A stretch of DNA of 64,000 bases from Kosakonia oryziphila. GTDB lineage: Bacteria > Pseudomonadota > Gammaproteobacteria > Enterobacterales > Enterobacteriaceae. The stretch covers positions 1-64,000 of the forward strand of contig NZ_FMBC01000027.1 of the NCBI RefSeq assembly GCF_900094795.1, written 5' to 3'. A program made the position numbers and the translations under genes. The notes beneath the pieces are model-generated. The model was not told the DNA's origin. It saw nothing but the letters and a program-made list of their open reading frames with translations, and did not search any database. Shown here in pieces: positions 57,448 to 64,000 of the stretch. Position 1 is the stretch's first letter, and each line of letters starts with the position of its first letter.

Positions 57448-58292
57448 TTGCGTAAAGCCTCGCTCTGTTGGCGGCAGTAGTCGGTATCGGAGCAGACGAA
57501 CATGCGCGTGCCTGTGTCATCCAACACCACTTCATCCAGATAGCTGTGGGTGGAACCGCAGATGGCGCACGGTTGATCCCACTTTTGCGGCGCAAAGGGG
57601 TAATCCTCAAAGTCGAGGCTCTCGACCCGGGTATATGGCGGAACGGCGTAAATGCGTTTTTCACGTCCGGCGCCGAACAGTTGCAGTGCCGGCATGAAAT
57701 GCATTTTCGGGTTATCAAACGCCGGGATCGGCGACGGGTCCATCACATAACGACCATTCACTTTCACCGGCCAGGCGTAGCGGGTGGTGAAGTTGCCGAA
57801 GCGCGCAATGTCTTCATACAGCTTCACCTGCATTACGCCATACTCTTCCAGCGCGTGCATGGTGCGGGTTTCGGTTTCGCGCGGTTCAATAAAGCGCAGC
57901 GGCTCCGGGATCGGCACCTGGTAAATCAGGATCTGATCTTCAACCAGCGGCGTTTCAGGAATGCGGTGGCGAGTCTGAATCAGCGTCGCGTCAGCGGTGC
58001 TTTCAGTGGTTTCTACGCCGGTCACACGGGTGAAGAACTGGCGAATCGAGACGGCGTTGGTGGTGTCATCCGCGCCCTGATCGATCACTTTCAGCACATC
58101 GTCTTCGCCAATTACGCTGGCGGTTAACTGGATACCGCCAGTGCCCCAGCCGTAGGGCATCGGCATTTCGCGCCCGCCAAACGGCACCTGGTAACCCGGA
58201 ATAGCAACGGCTTTCAGCAGCGCCCGGCGGATCATGCGTTTGGTTTGCTCATCAAGAAAGGCAAAGTTGTAGCCGGTCAGCGCGTTAGTCAC
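57444..58292 (-). CDS. phnJ: Carbon-phosphorus lyase core PhnJ
   Basis: A 282-residue radical-SAM enzyme (281 in E. coli) that breaks the C-P bond of ribose-linked alkylphosphonates. The C-terminal cysteines binding the [4Fe-4S] cluster and catalytic Cys are seen in EPCAICGSTHS and FVCSDTDYC. The start is a GTG at 58292 (VTNALTGYNF), overlapping the phnI stop by 8 bp; an ATG reading from 58424 would give 44 extra residues inside phnI and is rejected. Confidence 0.93.
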   Translation of the reverse strand: MTNALTGYNFAFLDEQTKRMIRRALLKAVAIPGYQVPFGGREMPMPYGWGTGGIQLTASVIGEDDVLKVIDQGADDTTNAVSIRQFFTRVTGVETTESTADATLIQTRHRIPETPLVEDQILIYQVPIPEPLRFIEPRETETRTMHALEEYGVMQVKLYEDIARFGNFTTRYAWPVKVNGRYVMDPSPIPAFDNPKMHFMPALQLFGAGREKRIYAVPPYTRVESLDFEDYPFAPQKWDQPCAICGSTHSYLDEVVLDDTGTRMFVCSDTDYCRQQSEALRK

Positions 58293-59349
58293 GGGAACTC
58301 TCCTGTTGCAGCTGTCTGAGCAAGTCCAGTTCGGCCTGGAAATCGACGTAGTGGGGAAGTTTGAGGTGCGAGACAAAGCCCGCCGCCTCGACGTTGTCGG
58401 CGTGCGCCAGAACAAATTCTTCATCCTGCGCCGGGCTTTTAATCATTTCGCCGTAGTCGGCGGCTTGCAGGGCGCGATCCATCAGCGCCATCGCCATCGC
58501 TTTGCGTTCACCCATGCCGAACACCAGCCCGTAGCCACGGGTAAAATGCGGCGCGTCCTCTTCCGGGGCGATAAAGCCGTTTACCATTTCACATTCGGTG
58601 ATCAGCAATTCGCCAACGTTCACCGCAAAACCCAGCTCTTCAGGCACTATTTCCACGTCGATATAACCGCTGCGGATCTCCCCGGCGAAGGGGTGATTAC
58701 GTCCGTAACCGCGCTGGGTGGAGTAGGCCAGCGCCAGCAGATAGCCTTCGTCGCCGCGCGCCAGTTGTTGCAGGCGTGCAGAGCGGGAGCAGGGGTAAAC
58801 CGGCGGCTGGCGGGTGATATCGTCCGGCGTGGCGCCGCTCTCCTGTTCGGCTTTCGCCAGCCCCTCTTTTTCCAGAAGAGCAAAGACATGCGGCGTGGTT
58901 TCCGGCGGCGCTTCGCGTTTCGGCAGTGATGTCGTTCCGCCTTCGGCAAGTAACGCAAAATCGAGTAAACGGTGGGTGTAATCGTAAGTCGGGCCAAGTA
59001 ACTGACCGCCGGGAATATCTTTGTACACTGCCGAAACCCGGCGCTCCAAACGCATCTTCGTGCTGTCAATTGGTTCGCTGACGGCCAGGCGCGGCAGCGT
59101 TGTGCGGTAGGCGCGCAGCAGAAAGATGGCTTCGACGTTATCGCCGCTTGCCTGTTTCAGCGCCAGCGCCGCCAATTCCCGATCGGCAATACCGCCTTCG
59201 GTCATCACGCGATCGACGGCCAGATGCATCTGTTCAGCAATTTGCGCAACGCTCAGCTCTGCAAGCTCGTTGTCGCCGCGACGCTTATGTTCTTGTAGCG
59301 CGTGGGCTGCCGCTATTGCCTTTTCACCACCCTTGACAGCAACGTACAT
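58285..59349 (-). CDS. phnI: C-P lyase complex subunit PhnI
   Basis: A 354-residue nucleosidase-like subunit, the same length as E. coli PhnI, that joins phosphonate and the ATP-derived ribose with PhnG, PhnH and PhnL. It begins [12 protein letters not shown], and contains ERRVSAVYKDIPGGQLLGPT near 140-160 and FTRGYGLVFGMGERKAM near 295-311. The start ATG overlaps the phnH stop (TGATG). A reading from 59469 adds 40 residues in another gene's territory. Confidence 0.94.
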   Translation of the reverse strand: MYVAVKGGEKAIAAAHALQEHKRRGDNELAELSVAQIAEQMHLAVDRVMTEGGIADRELAALALKQASGDNVEAIFLLRAYRTTLPRLAVSEPIDSTKMRLERRVSAVYKDIPGGQLLGPTYDYTHRLLDFALLAEGGTTSLPKREAPPETTPHVFALLEKEGLAKAEQESGATPDDITRQPPVYPCSRSARLQQLARGDEGYLLALAYSTQRGYGRNHPFAGEIRSGYIDVEIVPEELGFAVNVGELLITECEMVNGFIAPEEDAPHFTRGYGLVFGMGERKAMAMALMDRALQAADYGEMIKSPAQDEEFVLAHADNVEAAGFVSHLKLPHYVDFQAELDLLRQLQQESSRD

Positions 59350-59933
59350 CAGAACACCTCCACCAGTGTGGTTCGTGGTATCGCCAGCGCACGTTCGCCG
59401 CAGGTCAGGATCACATCGATGCCTGCGGGGAATGAGTGCGGACGGTCGGTAAATTCGTCGGTGATGCATTCCGGCAGCAGCGGCGCAATCATGCGCTCCT
59501 CCAGAATCCCTGGGCCGGTCAGGCGCAGCATGCGGCCGCCGCTCAGTGACGGCAGTTGTAAAATCAATGTGGCGCTGGTTTCCGGGCTGATATCCGTGCC
59601 ACAGGGCAAGGTGCTGAGCTGTTCGGCACTCAGGGTGTGATCGGCAACGGCAAAAAGCGACTGCTGCGGCTGGTCAACTAGCGGCGCATTGGTATGAAAA
59701 CGCAGGTTCTGGCGTACCAAATCGTTGTCGACTGTAGCAGAGAGCCAGATCGGCGTGTCGTTATCGACTAGCGTCAGTAATACGCTAGTGGATGCCGGGT
59801 TAAGCGGCGGCCAGCCATGTTTCAGATGTGGCAACGAGACGATGACGCCCGGCTCGCTCATGGCTTTTAATAGACGACGAAAACAGTGTTGAGCATCGTG
59901 AACCGCCGATGCGAAAGCGGGTTGTAAGGTCAT
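59349..59933 (-). CDS. phnH: C-P lyase complex subunit PhnH
   Basis: A 194-residue subunit, the same length as E. coli PhnH, part of the PhnGHIJ core. Segments [12 protein letters not shown] near 18-29 and RGAYPEFP-like end replaced by PRTTLVEVF are consistent with the family by overall match. It overlaps phnG by 4 bp and phnI by 1 bp. Confidence 0.92.
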   Translation of the reverse strand: MTLQPAFASAVHDAQHCFRRLLKAMSEPGVIVSLPHLKHGWPPLNPASTSVLLTLVDNDTPIWLSATVDNDLVRQNLRFHTNAPLVDQPQQSLFAVADHTLSAEQLSTLPCGTDISPETSATLILQLPSLSGGRMLRLTGPGILEERMIAPLLPECITDEFTDRPHSFPAGIDVILTCGERALAIPRTTLVEVF

Positions 59934-60382
59934 GCGTTATCTCCGCGAACCAGGGTGAAAAAGTCGACCCGGCTGGCGTTGACTTCGGCCAGACGCGCTG
60001 CAATGCGCGCGGCGCGGTCCGCTTCCAGCGGGGTTATCAGGGTTTCCATCAGCGTCTGGAAATGAGTTGGCTCCTGCAATAACGCGTCACACACGGCGCA
60101 GCGTTCGGCATGGCCTTTATCTCGCCCGAGTACCCAGCTAAAGCCGAGCTGGCCGCTGCTCAAGCGCACGACGGCGCGGGTCAGCGTGGTGTCACCGGGG
60201 AAGAAGCGATCGCCGGTGCCACCCATGCGCGCCTGCACCTGTACCAGCCCGGTTTGCGGCTTGCGGACATGCTCATAGTCGGGTGCCAGGCCCAACGTAC
60301 GCATCCGTGTTCGCAGCATCTCCGGGCTGGACTGGGCAAGCGCTGCCATCCAGCGTTGACGAGTAGGCGTATCAAAGTGCAT
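59930..60382 (-). CDS. phnG: C-P lyase complex subunit PhnG
   Basis: A 150-residue subunit, the same length as E. coli PhnG. It contains [11 protein letters not shown] near 8-18, [20 protein letters not shown] near 45-64 and the [13 protein letters not shown] segment near 91-103. It starts one base after the phnF stop and overlaps phnH by 4 bp. Confidence 0.93.
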   Translation of the reverse strand: MHFDTPTRQRWMAALAQSSPEMLRTRMRTLGLAPDYEHVRKPQTGLVQVQARMGGTGDRFFPGDTTLTRAVVRLSSGQLGFSWVLGRDKGHAERCAVCDALLQEPTHFQTLMETLITPLEADRAARIAARLAEVNASRVDFFTLVRGDNA

Positions 60383-60383
60383 C

Positions 60384-61115
60384 TCAGTGCTCCATGGTGA
60401 ATTCGATCATGTCGGCGCGGGTCAGACTGACGGAGTACTCCGTCGCGTTGACGTCGCCTTCGCGATGGTTAAGGGTGCGCACGCAGAGCAGAGGCGCCAT
60501 ATTGGGAATTTCCAGCCAGCGGCTCTCTTTCACCTGTGCACGACGTGCACTAATGCGCGTCTGGGTACGTTTCAGACTGATCCCCGCGCGTTCACGCAAA
60601 AAGTCATGTAGCGAACCGTGGTCGAACTGTTGCAGCAGCGGCCACAGCGTGAGATCGGCGAAGTAGTGATCAATTAGACAGAGGGCCACGCCATTCACCC
60701 GGCGGCGCGTGCGCAAATGCACCACGTTGTCGCCTTCGCTGATGCCTAATGCCTCGGCGATATGCTCAGAAGCCGGGCGCAGCACCGCCAGCAGGCGTTC
60801 GCTGGTGGGATGACTGCCCTGATCGAGCAGATTCTGGCTAAAGCGTGCCTGGGCATTAAGTGGGTAATCGAATGGGCGCGTCAGCACCAGTACGCCGATG
60901 CCCTGGCGGCGCTGCACCCAGCCTTTCTCTACCAGTTGATCGATGGCGCGGCGTAAAGTGTGGCGATTCACCTCAAAACGTGCGGCCAGTTGCTGTTCTG
61001 CTGGCAACCAGTCGCCGCAGCGATAGTTAGTTCGCAACTCCTGCTCCAGCCTGGCGGCAATCTCTTGATAGCGCGTGGGATAGCTGGTCGGATGTCTGGA
61101 CAAGTGCATGTTCAT
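60384..61115 (-). CDS. phnF: GntR/HutC-family regulator PhnF
   Basis: A 243-residue regulator. The winged helix (LPAEQQLAARFEVNRHTLRRA, shown here in part as FEVNRHTLRRA near 48-58) is followed by a UTRA ligand domain ending TRADMIEFTMEH, as in E. coli PhnF (241). Two starts are close: ATG 61115 has GAGG five bases upstream, ATG 61109 gives the E. coli N-terminus; I use 61115. It is the first gene of the phn operon here: no phnC, phnD or phnE precedes it. No clear Pho box was found upstream. Confidence 0.92.
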   Translation of the reverse strand: MNMHLSRHPTSYPTRYQEIAARLEQELRTNYRCGDWLPAEQQLAARFEVNRHTLRRAIDQLVEKGWVQRRQGIGVLVLTRPFDYPLNAQARFSQNLLDQGSHPTSERLLAVLRPASEHIAEALGISEGDNVVHLRTRRRVNGVALCLIDHYFADLTLWPLLQQFDHGSLHDFLRERAGISLKRTQTRISARRAQVKESRWLEIPNMAPLLCVRTLNHREGDVNATEYSVSLTRADMIEFTMEH

Positions 61116-61243
61116 TTGAACCTCACGGATAAAAAACGGCTGCCTTATAGCAGTCATCACATCGTGAGCCCATGCTGGCGGACTAATGTTTCATTTGGGT
61201 TATGCAATCGTTGCTGAGAGATGAAGAGTGATCGGTAACGAGC

Positions 61244-61269
61244 AAAAAAAAGAGCCGTTGACGGCTCTT
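61244..61269 (-). terminator. Terminator of yjdN
   Basis: AAGAGCCGT/ACGGCTCTT with a 2-nt loop (61250-61269). On the minus strand a T-tract of seven follows directly. It separates yjdN from the phnF promoter, so phnF must start its own transcript. Confidence 0.88.
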
Positions 61270-61289
61270 GCTGGGGAATATGCTGTGAA

Positions 61290-61727
61290 TCAGGCTTGTG
61301 GCGGTTTGGCGACGTTGACCATCCACGGGATGCCGAATTTATCCGTCACCATACCAAAACCGTGCGCCCAGAAGGTTTCCTGCCAGGGCATCGTGATGTG
61401 GCCTTCGGCGGCAAGGGCGTCAAACCAGGCTTTGCCCTGTGCGACATGCTGGGTGGCGAGGCTTAAGGTAAAACCGGCATACGCTGCAGCGCCTTGTTTG
61501 CCGTCGCTCATCATGATCTCACCACCCGCAATGTGCAGGCTGGCGTGAGCAATATCGCTTTCGGCAAACGCGTACCCGGCGGCACAACCGTCATCATTCA
61601 CTTTCGGGGGTTTAGGCATTTCGCCGAAGGTGATTTTATAGATTAATTCAGCCTGCAATGCCTGCTGGTAGAACTGAATGGCGTCGTTGCACTGGCCTGA
61701 AAAAGAGATGTAGGGACTGAGCGGCAT
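61290..61727 (-). CDS. yjdN: VOC-family protein YjdN (PhnB)
   Basis: A 145-residue glyoxalase/bleomycin-resistance (VOC) fold protein, like E. coli YjdN (147). It begins MPLSPYISFSGQC and contains ETFWAHGFGMVTDKFGIPWM near the end. Despite the old name phnB it has no proven role in phosphonate use. ATG 61727 is 8 bases after GAGG; an ATG two codons earlier sits too close to it. Confidence 0.93.
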   Translation of the reverse strand: MPLSPYISFSGQCNDAIQFYQQALQAELIYKITFGEMPKPPKVNDDGCAAGYAFAESDIAHASLHIAGGEIMMSDGKQGAAAYAGFTLSLATQHVAQGKAWFDALAAEGHITMPWQETFWAHGFGMVTDKFGIPWMVNVAKPPQA

Positions 61728-61792
61728 AATCATTACCTCAAGTAACGAAATCTGCCATTGAGTGTAGCGGGGGAAAGTGAAAGAAAGCCAGA

Positions 61793-61812
61793 CGGGAAGT
61801 ATGAACTTCCCG
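61793..61812 (-). terminator. Terminator of yjdM
   Basis: CGGGAAGT/ACTTCCCG with an ATGA loop, 9 bp past the yjdM stop on the minus strand. Followed by a pyrimidine-rich stretch rather than a pure T-tract. Confidence 0.6.
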
Positions 61813-61820
61813 CCGAATCA

Positions 61821-62156
61821 TCAGTTCTTTTTAACGAATTCTGATTTCAGTTTCATCGGGCCAAAGCCGTCGATTTTACAATCGATATTATGATCGCCTT
61901 CGACCAGACGAATGTTTTTAACCTTAGTGCCGATCTTCAACATTGAAGAACTGCCTTTTACTTTCAAATCCTTAATTACTGTTACGCTATCGCCGTCGGC
62001 CAGCAGATTACCATTGGCATCCTTGACGATTAATTCATCGACGTCGTGTGCCGGTTCAGCATTGTTCCACTCGTGGGCGCATTCCGGGCAAATGAACATG
62101 CCATTATCTTCATAGGTGTATTCGGAATTACATTTTGGACAGTGGGGGAGTTGCAT
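61821..62156 (-). CDS. yjdM: Zinc-ribbon protein YjdM (PhnA family)
   Basis: A 111-residue protein, the same length as E. coli YjdM and nearly identical from residue 3 onward. The N-terminal zinc ribbon CPKCNSEY...CPEC (Cys6, Cys9, Cys24, Cys27 approximately) precedes a small beta domain containing [15 protein letters not shown]. The old name phnA does not reflect a phosphonoacetate hydrolase activity. ATG 62156 matches E. coli; a reading from 62306 is an unsupported extension. Confidence 0.94.
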   Translation of the reverse strand: MQLPHCPKCNSEYTYEDNGMFICPECAHEWNNAEPAHDVDELIVKDANGNLLADGDSVTVIKDLKVKGSSSMLKIGTKVKNIRLVEGDHNIDCKIDGFGPMKLKSEFVKKN

Positions 62157-62759
62157 AGGGATTTCCTCTAAAGAGCATACAACGCTGGCAGTAGCCAGCA
62201 CAAAAGGCACAATGCCTGAAAGGCGGCAATTATACAGCAAAACCGCACAATTGCCGTTGTTATTATCTTTCAGTCGTCGGGATAAAAAAAGCCCAGGCGC
62301 TGACATAACCTGTCATTCGCTTAAGTAATGCTTATCGCAGAAAGGCCGGAAGCAAATTTTCTGAGATAATATTTAGAATATTTTATGGCGGAAATTGCCA
62401 CCATTTAGTAATTCAGATATGGTGGCGTGTAGTATACGGTGCCATTAGATAACTAAACTGTCATGCCTACTACATCTGTCTCTGCGACAGATAATTTCCT
62501 CCTCAAATCGGGTGGGTGAATAATGACGATATATCCTGTTTGTTCCTGAAAATGAGCTACGCTCTGGCTCTCTGGTCTTTAAAAGCCGGAGGTGTGACGC
62601 TGCCATTTTTTGAGAAAAAATTATCTTTTCCTGATTCTCATCAGGTACTTATATTTTAGAAGATATTTTCCACACGTAATTATAAAAGCCGAAACTTCAC
62701 AAATAAAACATTCCGGCTAAATAAAAGTAAGAAAATTTGCGTTAAGGAAAGACTTTTCC
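62157..62759. other. yjdM-crfC divergent intergenic region
   Basis: 603 bp with no supported gene. AT-rich to the right. A TGGCGGAAATTGCCACCA segment (about 62384-62401) forms a small imperfect hairpin. Promoters of yjdM and crfC must be here. Confidence 0.4.
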
Positions 62760-64000
62760 ATGCACACACAAACAATATTTGAATTAAGCCAGGAAGCAGA
62801 AAGGTTGTTACAACTTTCATTGCATAATCTCCAGGCACTGAAAAAAATGCCGGCAGCAACGTTTGATGAAACGAACGTGGTCAGTAAGGTCGAAAATGCC
62901 AATGTGCTGCCTTTGCATTTCAGCGCCCGCGGCGTAGAGGCGCAACAGGCTACGCTGCATAACGAATTACGGAAAATCACCCGGCTGGAGATGGTGCTGG
63001 CGATCGTCGGTACCATGAAAGCCGGTAAATCCACGACGATTAATGCGATCGTGGGTACGGAAGTATTGCCCAACCGCAACCGTCCAATGACTGCGTTGCC
63101 GACGCTTATTCGTCATACGCCGGGTCAGAAAGAGCCGATCCTGCATTTCTCCCATGTCGGTCCGATTGACGCGCTTGCGCAACAATTGCAAACCCGGCTG
63201 TTGAACTATGACCGGGCAAAGCTGGCACAGCAACTCGAGATCGATAAAGACATGGTTGCGCTGCTGGATCGTATTGCGCAAGGCGATGCATTTGATAAAC
63301 ACTATCTTGGCGCACAACCTATTTTCCACTGTTTAAAAAGCCTCAATGACCTGGTACGCCTGTCGAAAGCGCTGGATGTGGATTTTCCCTTCTCCGCCTA
63401 CGCAGCGATTGAACATATCCCGGTGATTGAAGTGGAGTTTGTGCATTTGGCTGGGCTGGATAATCAACTCGGCCAACTGACGTTGCTGGATACCCCCGGG
63501 CCGAACGAGGCCGGGCAGCCACATCTGCAAAAAATGCTCAACGACCAGCTATCGCGCGCTTCCGCCGTGCTGGCAGTAATGGATTACACGCAACTCAAAT
63601 CTATCTCCGATGAAGAAGTACGCCGCGCGATTTCAGCGGTGGGGCGTTCGGTGCCGCTGTACGCATTAGTGAATAAATTCGATCAGAAGGATCGGAACAG
63701 CGATGACGAAGATCAGGTGCGGGCGCTGATTTCCGGAACGCTAATGAAAGGGAATATCAACCCGACACAGATCTTTCCAGTCTCTTCCATGTGGGGATAT
63801 CTGGCTAACCGCGCTCGGCATGAATTAAAACATCGCGGTCAGTTGCCGGATCCACAGGAGCAGCGCTGGGTACAGGATTTTGCCGAAGCGGCGCTGGGCC
63901 GGCGCTGGCGCACCGCCGATCTGGATGATATTGAGCATATTCATCACGCGGCAGATCTGCTGTGGGAAGATTCACTGTTCGAGAAACCGATCCGTAAATT
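62760..64000 (+). CDS. crfC: Dynamin-like protein CrfC, partial
   Basis: The frame is open from ATG 62760 (AAGGA upstream) to the window edge, 413 codons of about 742 expected. It matches E. coli CrfC (YjdA), a dynamin-family GTPase that colocalises sister replication clamps. The P-loop GTMKAGKST lies near 84-92, the switch motif RPMTALPTLIRH near 107-118, the LLDTPGPNEAG motif near 243-253, and the NKFD nucleotide motif near 304-307. The first 60 residues are less conserved. Truncated only by the window end. Confidence 0.95.
   Translation, partial: MHTQTIFELSQEAERLLQLSLHNLQALKKMPAATFDETNVVSKVENANVLPLHFSARGVEAQQATLHNELRKITRLEMVLAIVGTMKAGKSTTINAIVGTEVLPNRNRPMTALPTLIRHTPGQKEPILHFSHVGPIDALAQQLQTRLLNYDRAKLAQQLEIDKDMVALLDRIAQGDAFDKHYLGAQPIFHCLKSLNDLVRLSKALDVDFPFSAYAAIEHIPVIEVEFVHLAGLDNQLGQLTLLDTPGPNEAGQPHLQKMLNDQLSRASAVLAVMDYTQLKSISDEEVRRAISAVGRSVPLYALVNKFDQKDRNSDDEDQVRALISGTLMKGNINPTQIFPVSSMWGYLANRARHELKHRGQLPDPQEQRWVQDFAEAALGRRWRTADLDDIEHIHHAADLLWEDSLFEKPIRK

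Noticed and set aside
58293-58424. Long N-terminus for PhnJ
   Set aside because: The extra 44 residues lie in phnI coding sequence and match no PhnJ; the GTG at 58292 gives the family length.
61116-61243. Pho box upstream of phnF
   Set aside because: No pair of CTGTCAT-like repeats 11 bp apart; the closest word, CAGTCATCACAT, is too weak to call.

Overview
The window is chromosomal DNA of a gamma-proteobacterium of the family Enterobacteriaceae. Gene order follows the 92-93 minute region of Escherichia coli almost completely: yjcB, pdeC, soxS/soxR, sraL, ghxP, yjcE, actP-yjcH-acs, gltP, fdhF, als genes, rpiR/rpiB, yjdP, phn genes, yjdN, yjdM, crfC. The proteins are clearly diverged from E. 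coli, and the accessory content suggests an Enterobacter/Kosakonia/Klebsiella-like genus. I cannot fix the genus from sequence alone. No tRNA, rRNA, CRISPR array, transposase or prophage was seen.

Layout. (1) 0.3-6.9 kb: an accessory locus made of an inositol-monophosphatase-family phosphatase, a LacI-family regulator and a metallo-beta-lactamase-fold hydrolase on the minus strand. It is divergent from an ABC importer (ATPase, binding protein, two permeases), and a perfect 16-bp palindrome lies in the shared promoter region. (2) 7-17 kb: yjcB, a PAS-GGDEF protein, pdeC, a 270-bp composite hairpin repeat, the soxS/soxR pair with its SoxR box, the antisense-oriented small RNA sraL, a glutathione S-transferase relic, the purine permease ghxP behind PurR-like boxes, and the antiporter yjcE. 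(3) 16.6-24.3 kb: a frameshifted LysR gene, an iron-type alcohol dehydrogenase, a PAS-PAS-GGDEF-EAL protein, and a patchwork of relics (topAI N-terminus, an oxidoreductase N-terminus, unidentified fragments) around yajD and yjhP. (4) 24.3-36 kb: the acetate operon acs-yjcH-actP, gltP (nrf genes absent between acs and gltP), an MFS transporter, a division transpeptidase paralogue resembling PBP3SAL, and the selenoprotein formate dehydrogenase fdhF with a sigma-54 promoter.

(5) 36.2-45.7 kb: a sugar locus in which a response regulator and a hybrid histidine kinase, both on the plus strand, flank a six-gene minus-strand operon (ABC ATPase, permease, binding protein, D-lyxose-type isomerase, class II aldolase, PfkB kinase). 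The divergent promoter carries three contiguous decamers, one identical to the E. coli TorR box. (6) 45.7-52.6 kb: the D-allose genes alsBACEK with rpiR and divergent rpiB. (7) 52.6-62.2 kb: yjdP, a small tyrosine phosphatase, and the carbon-phosphorus lyase operon phnFGHIJKLMNP, which here lacks phnCDE and phnO, followed by yjdN and yjdM. (8) The window ends inside crfC.

Together the region is rich in scavenging functions: organophosphates (left locus, phn), rare sugars (lyxose-type and allose loci), acetate, glutamate and purines. It also holds three cyclic-di-GMP proteins and the redox regulators SoxRS. The least conventional parts are the left phosphoester-type locus and the Tor-like two-component system wrapped around the lyxose-type sugar operon.
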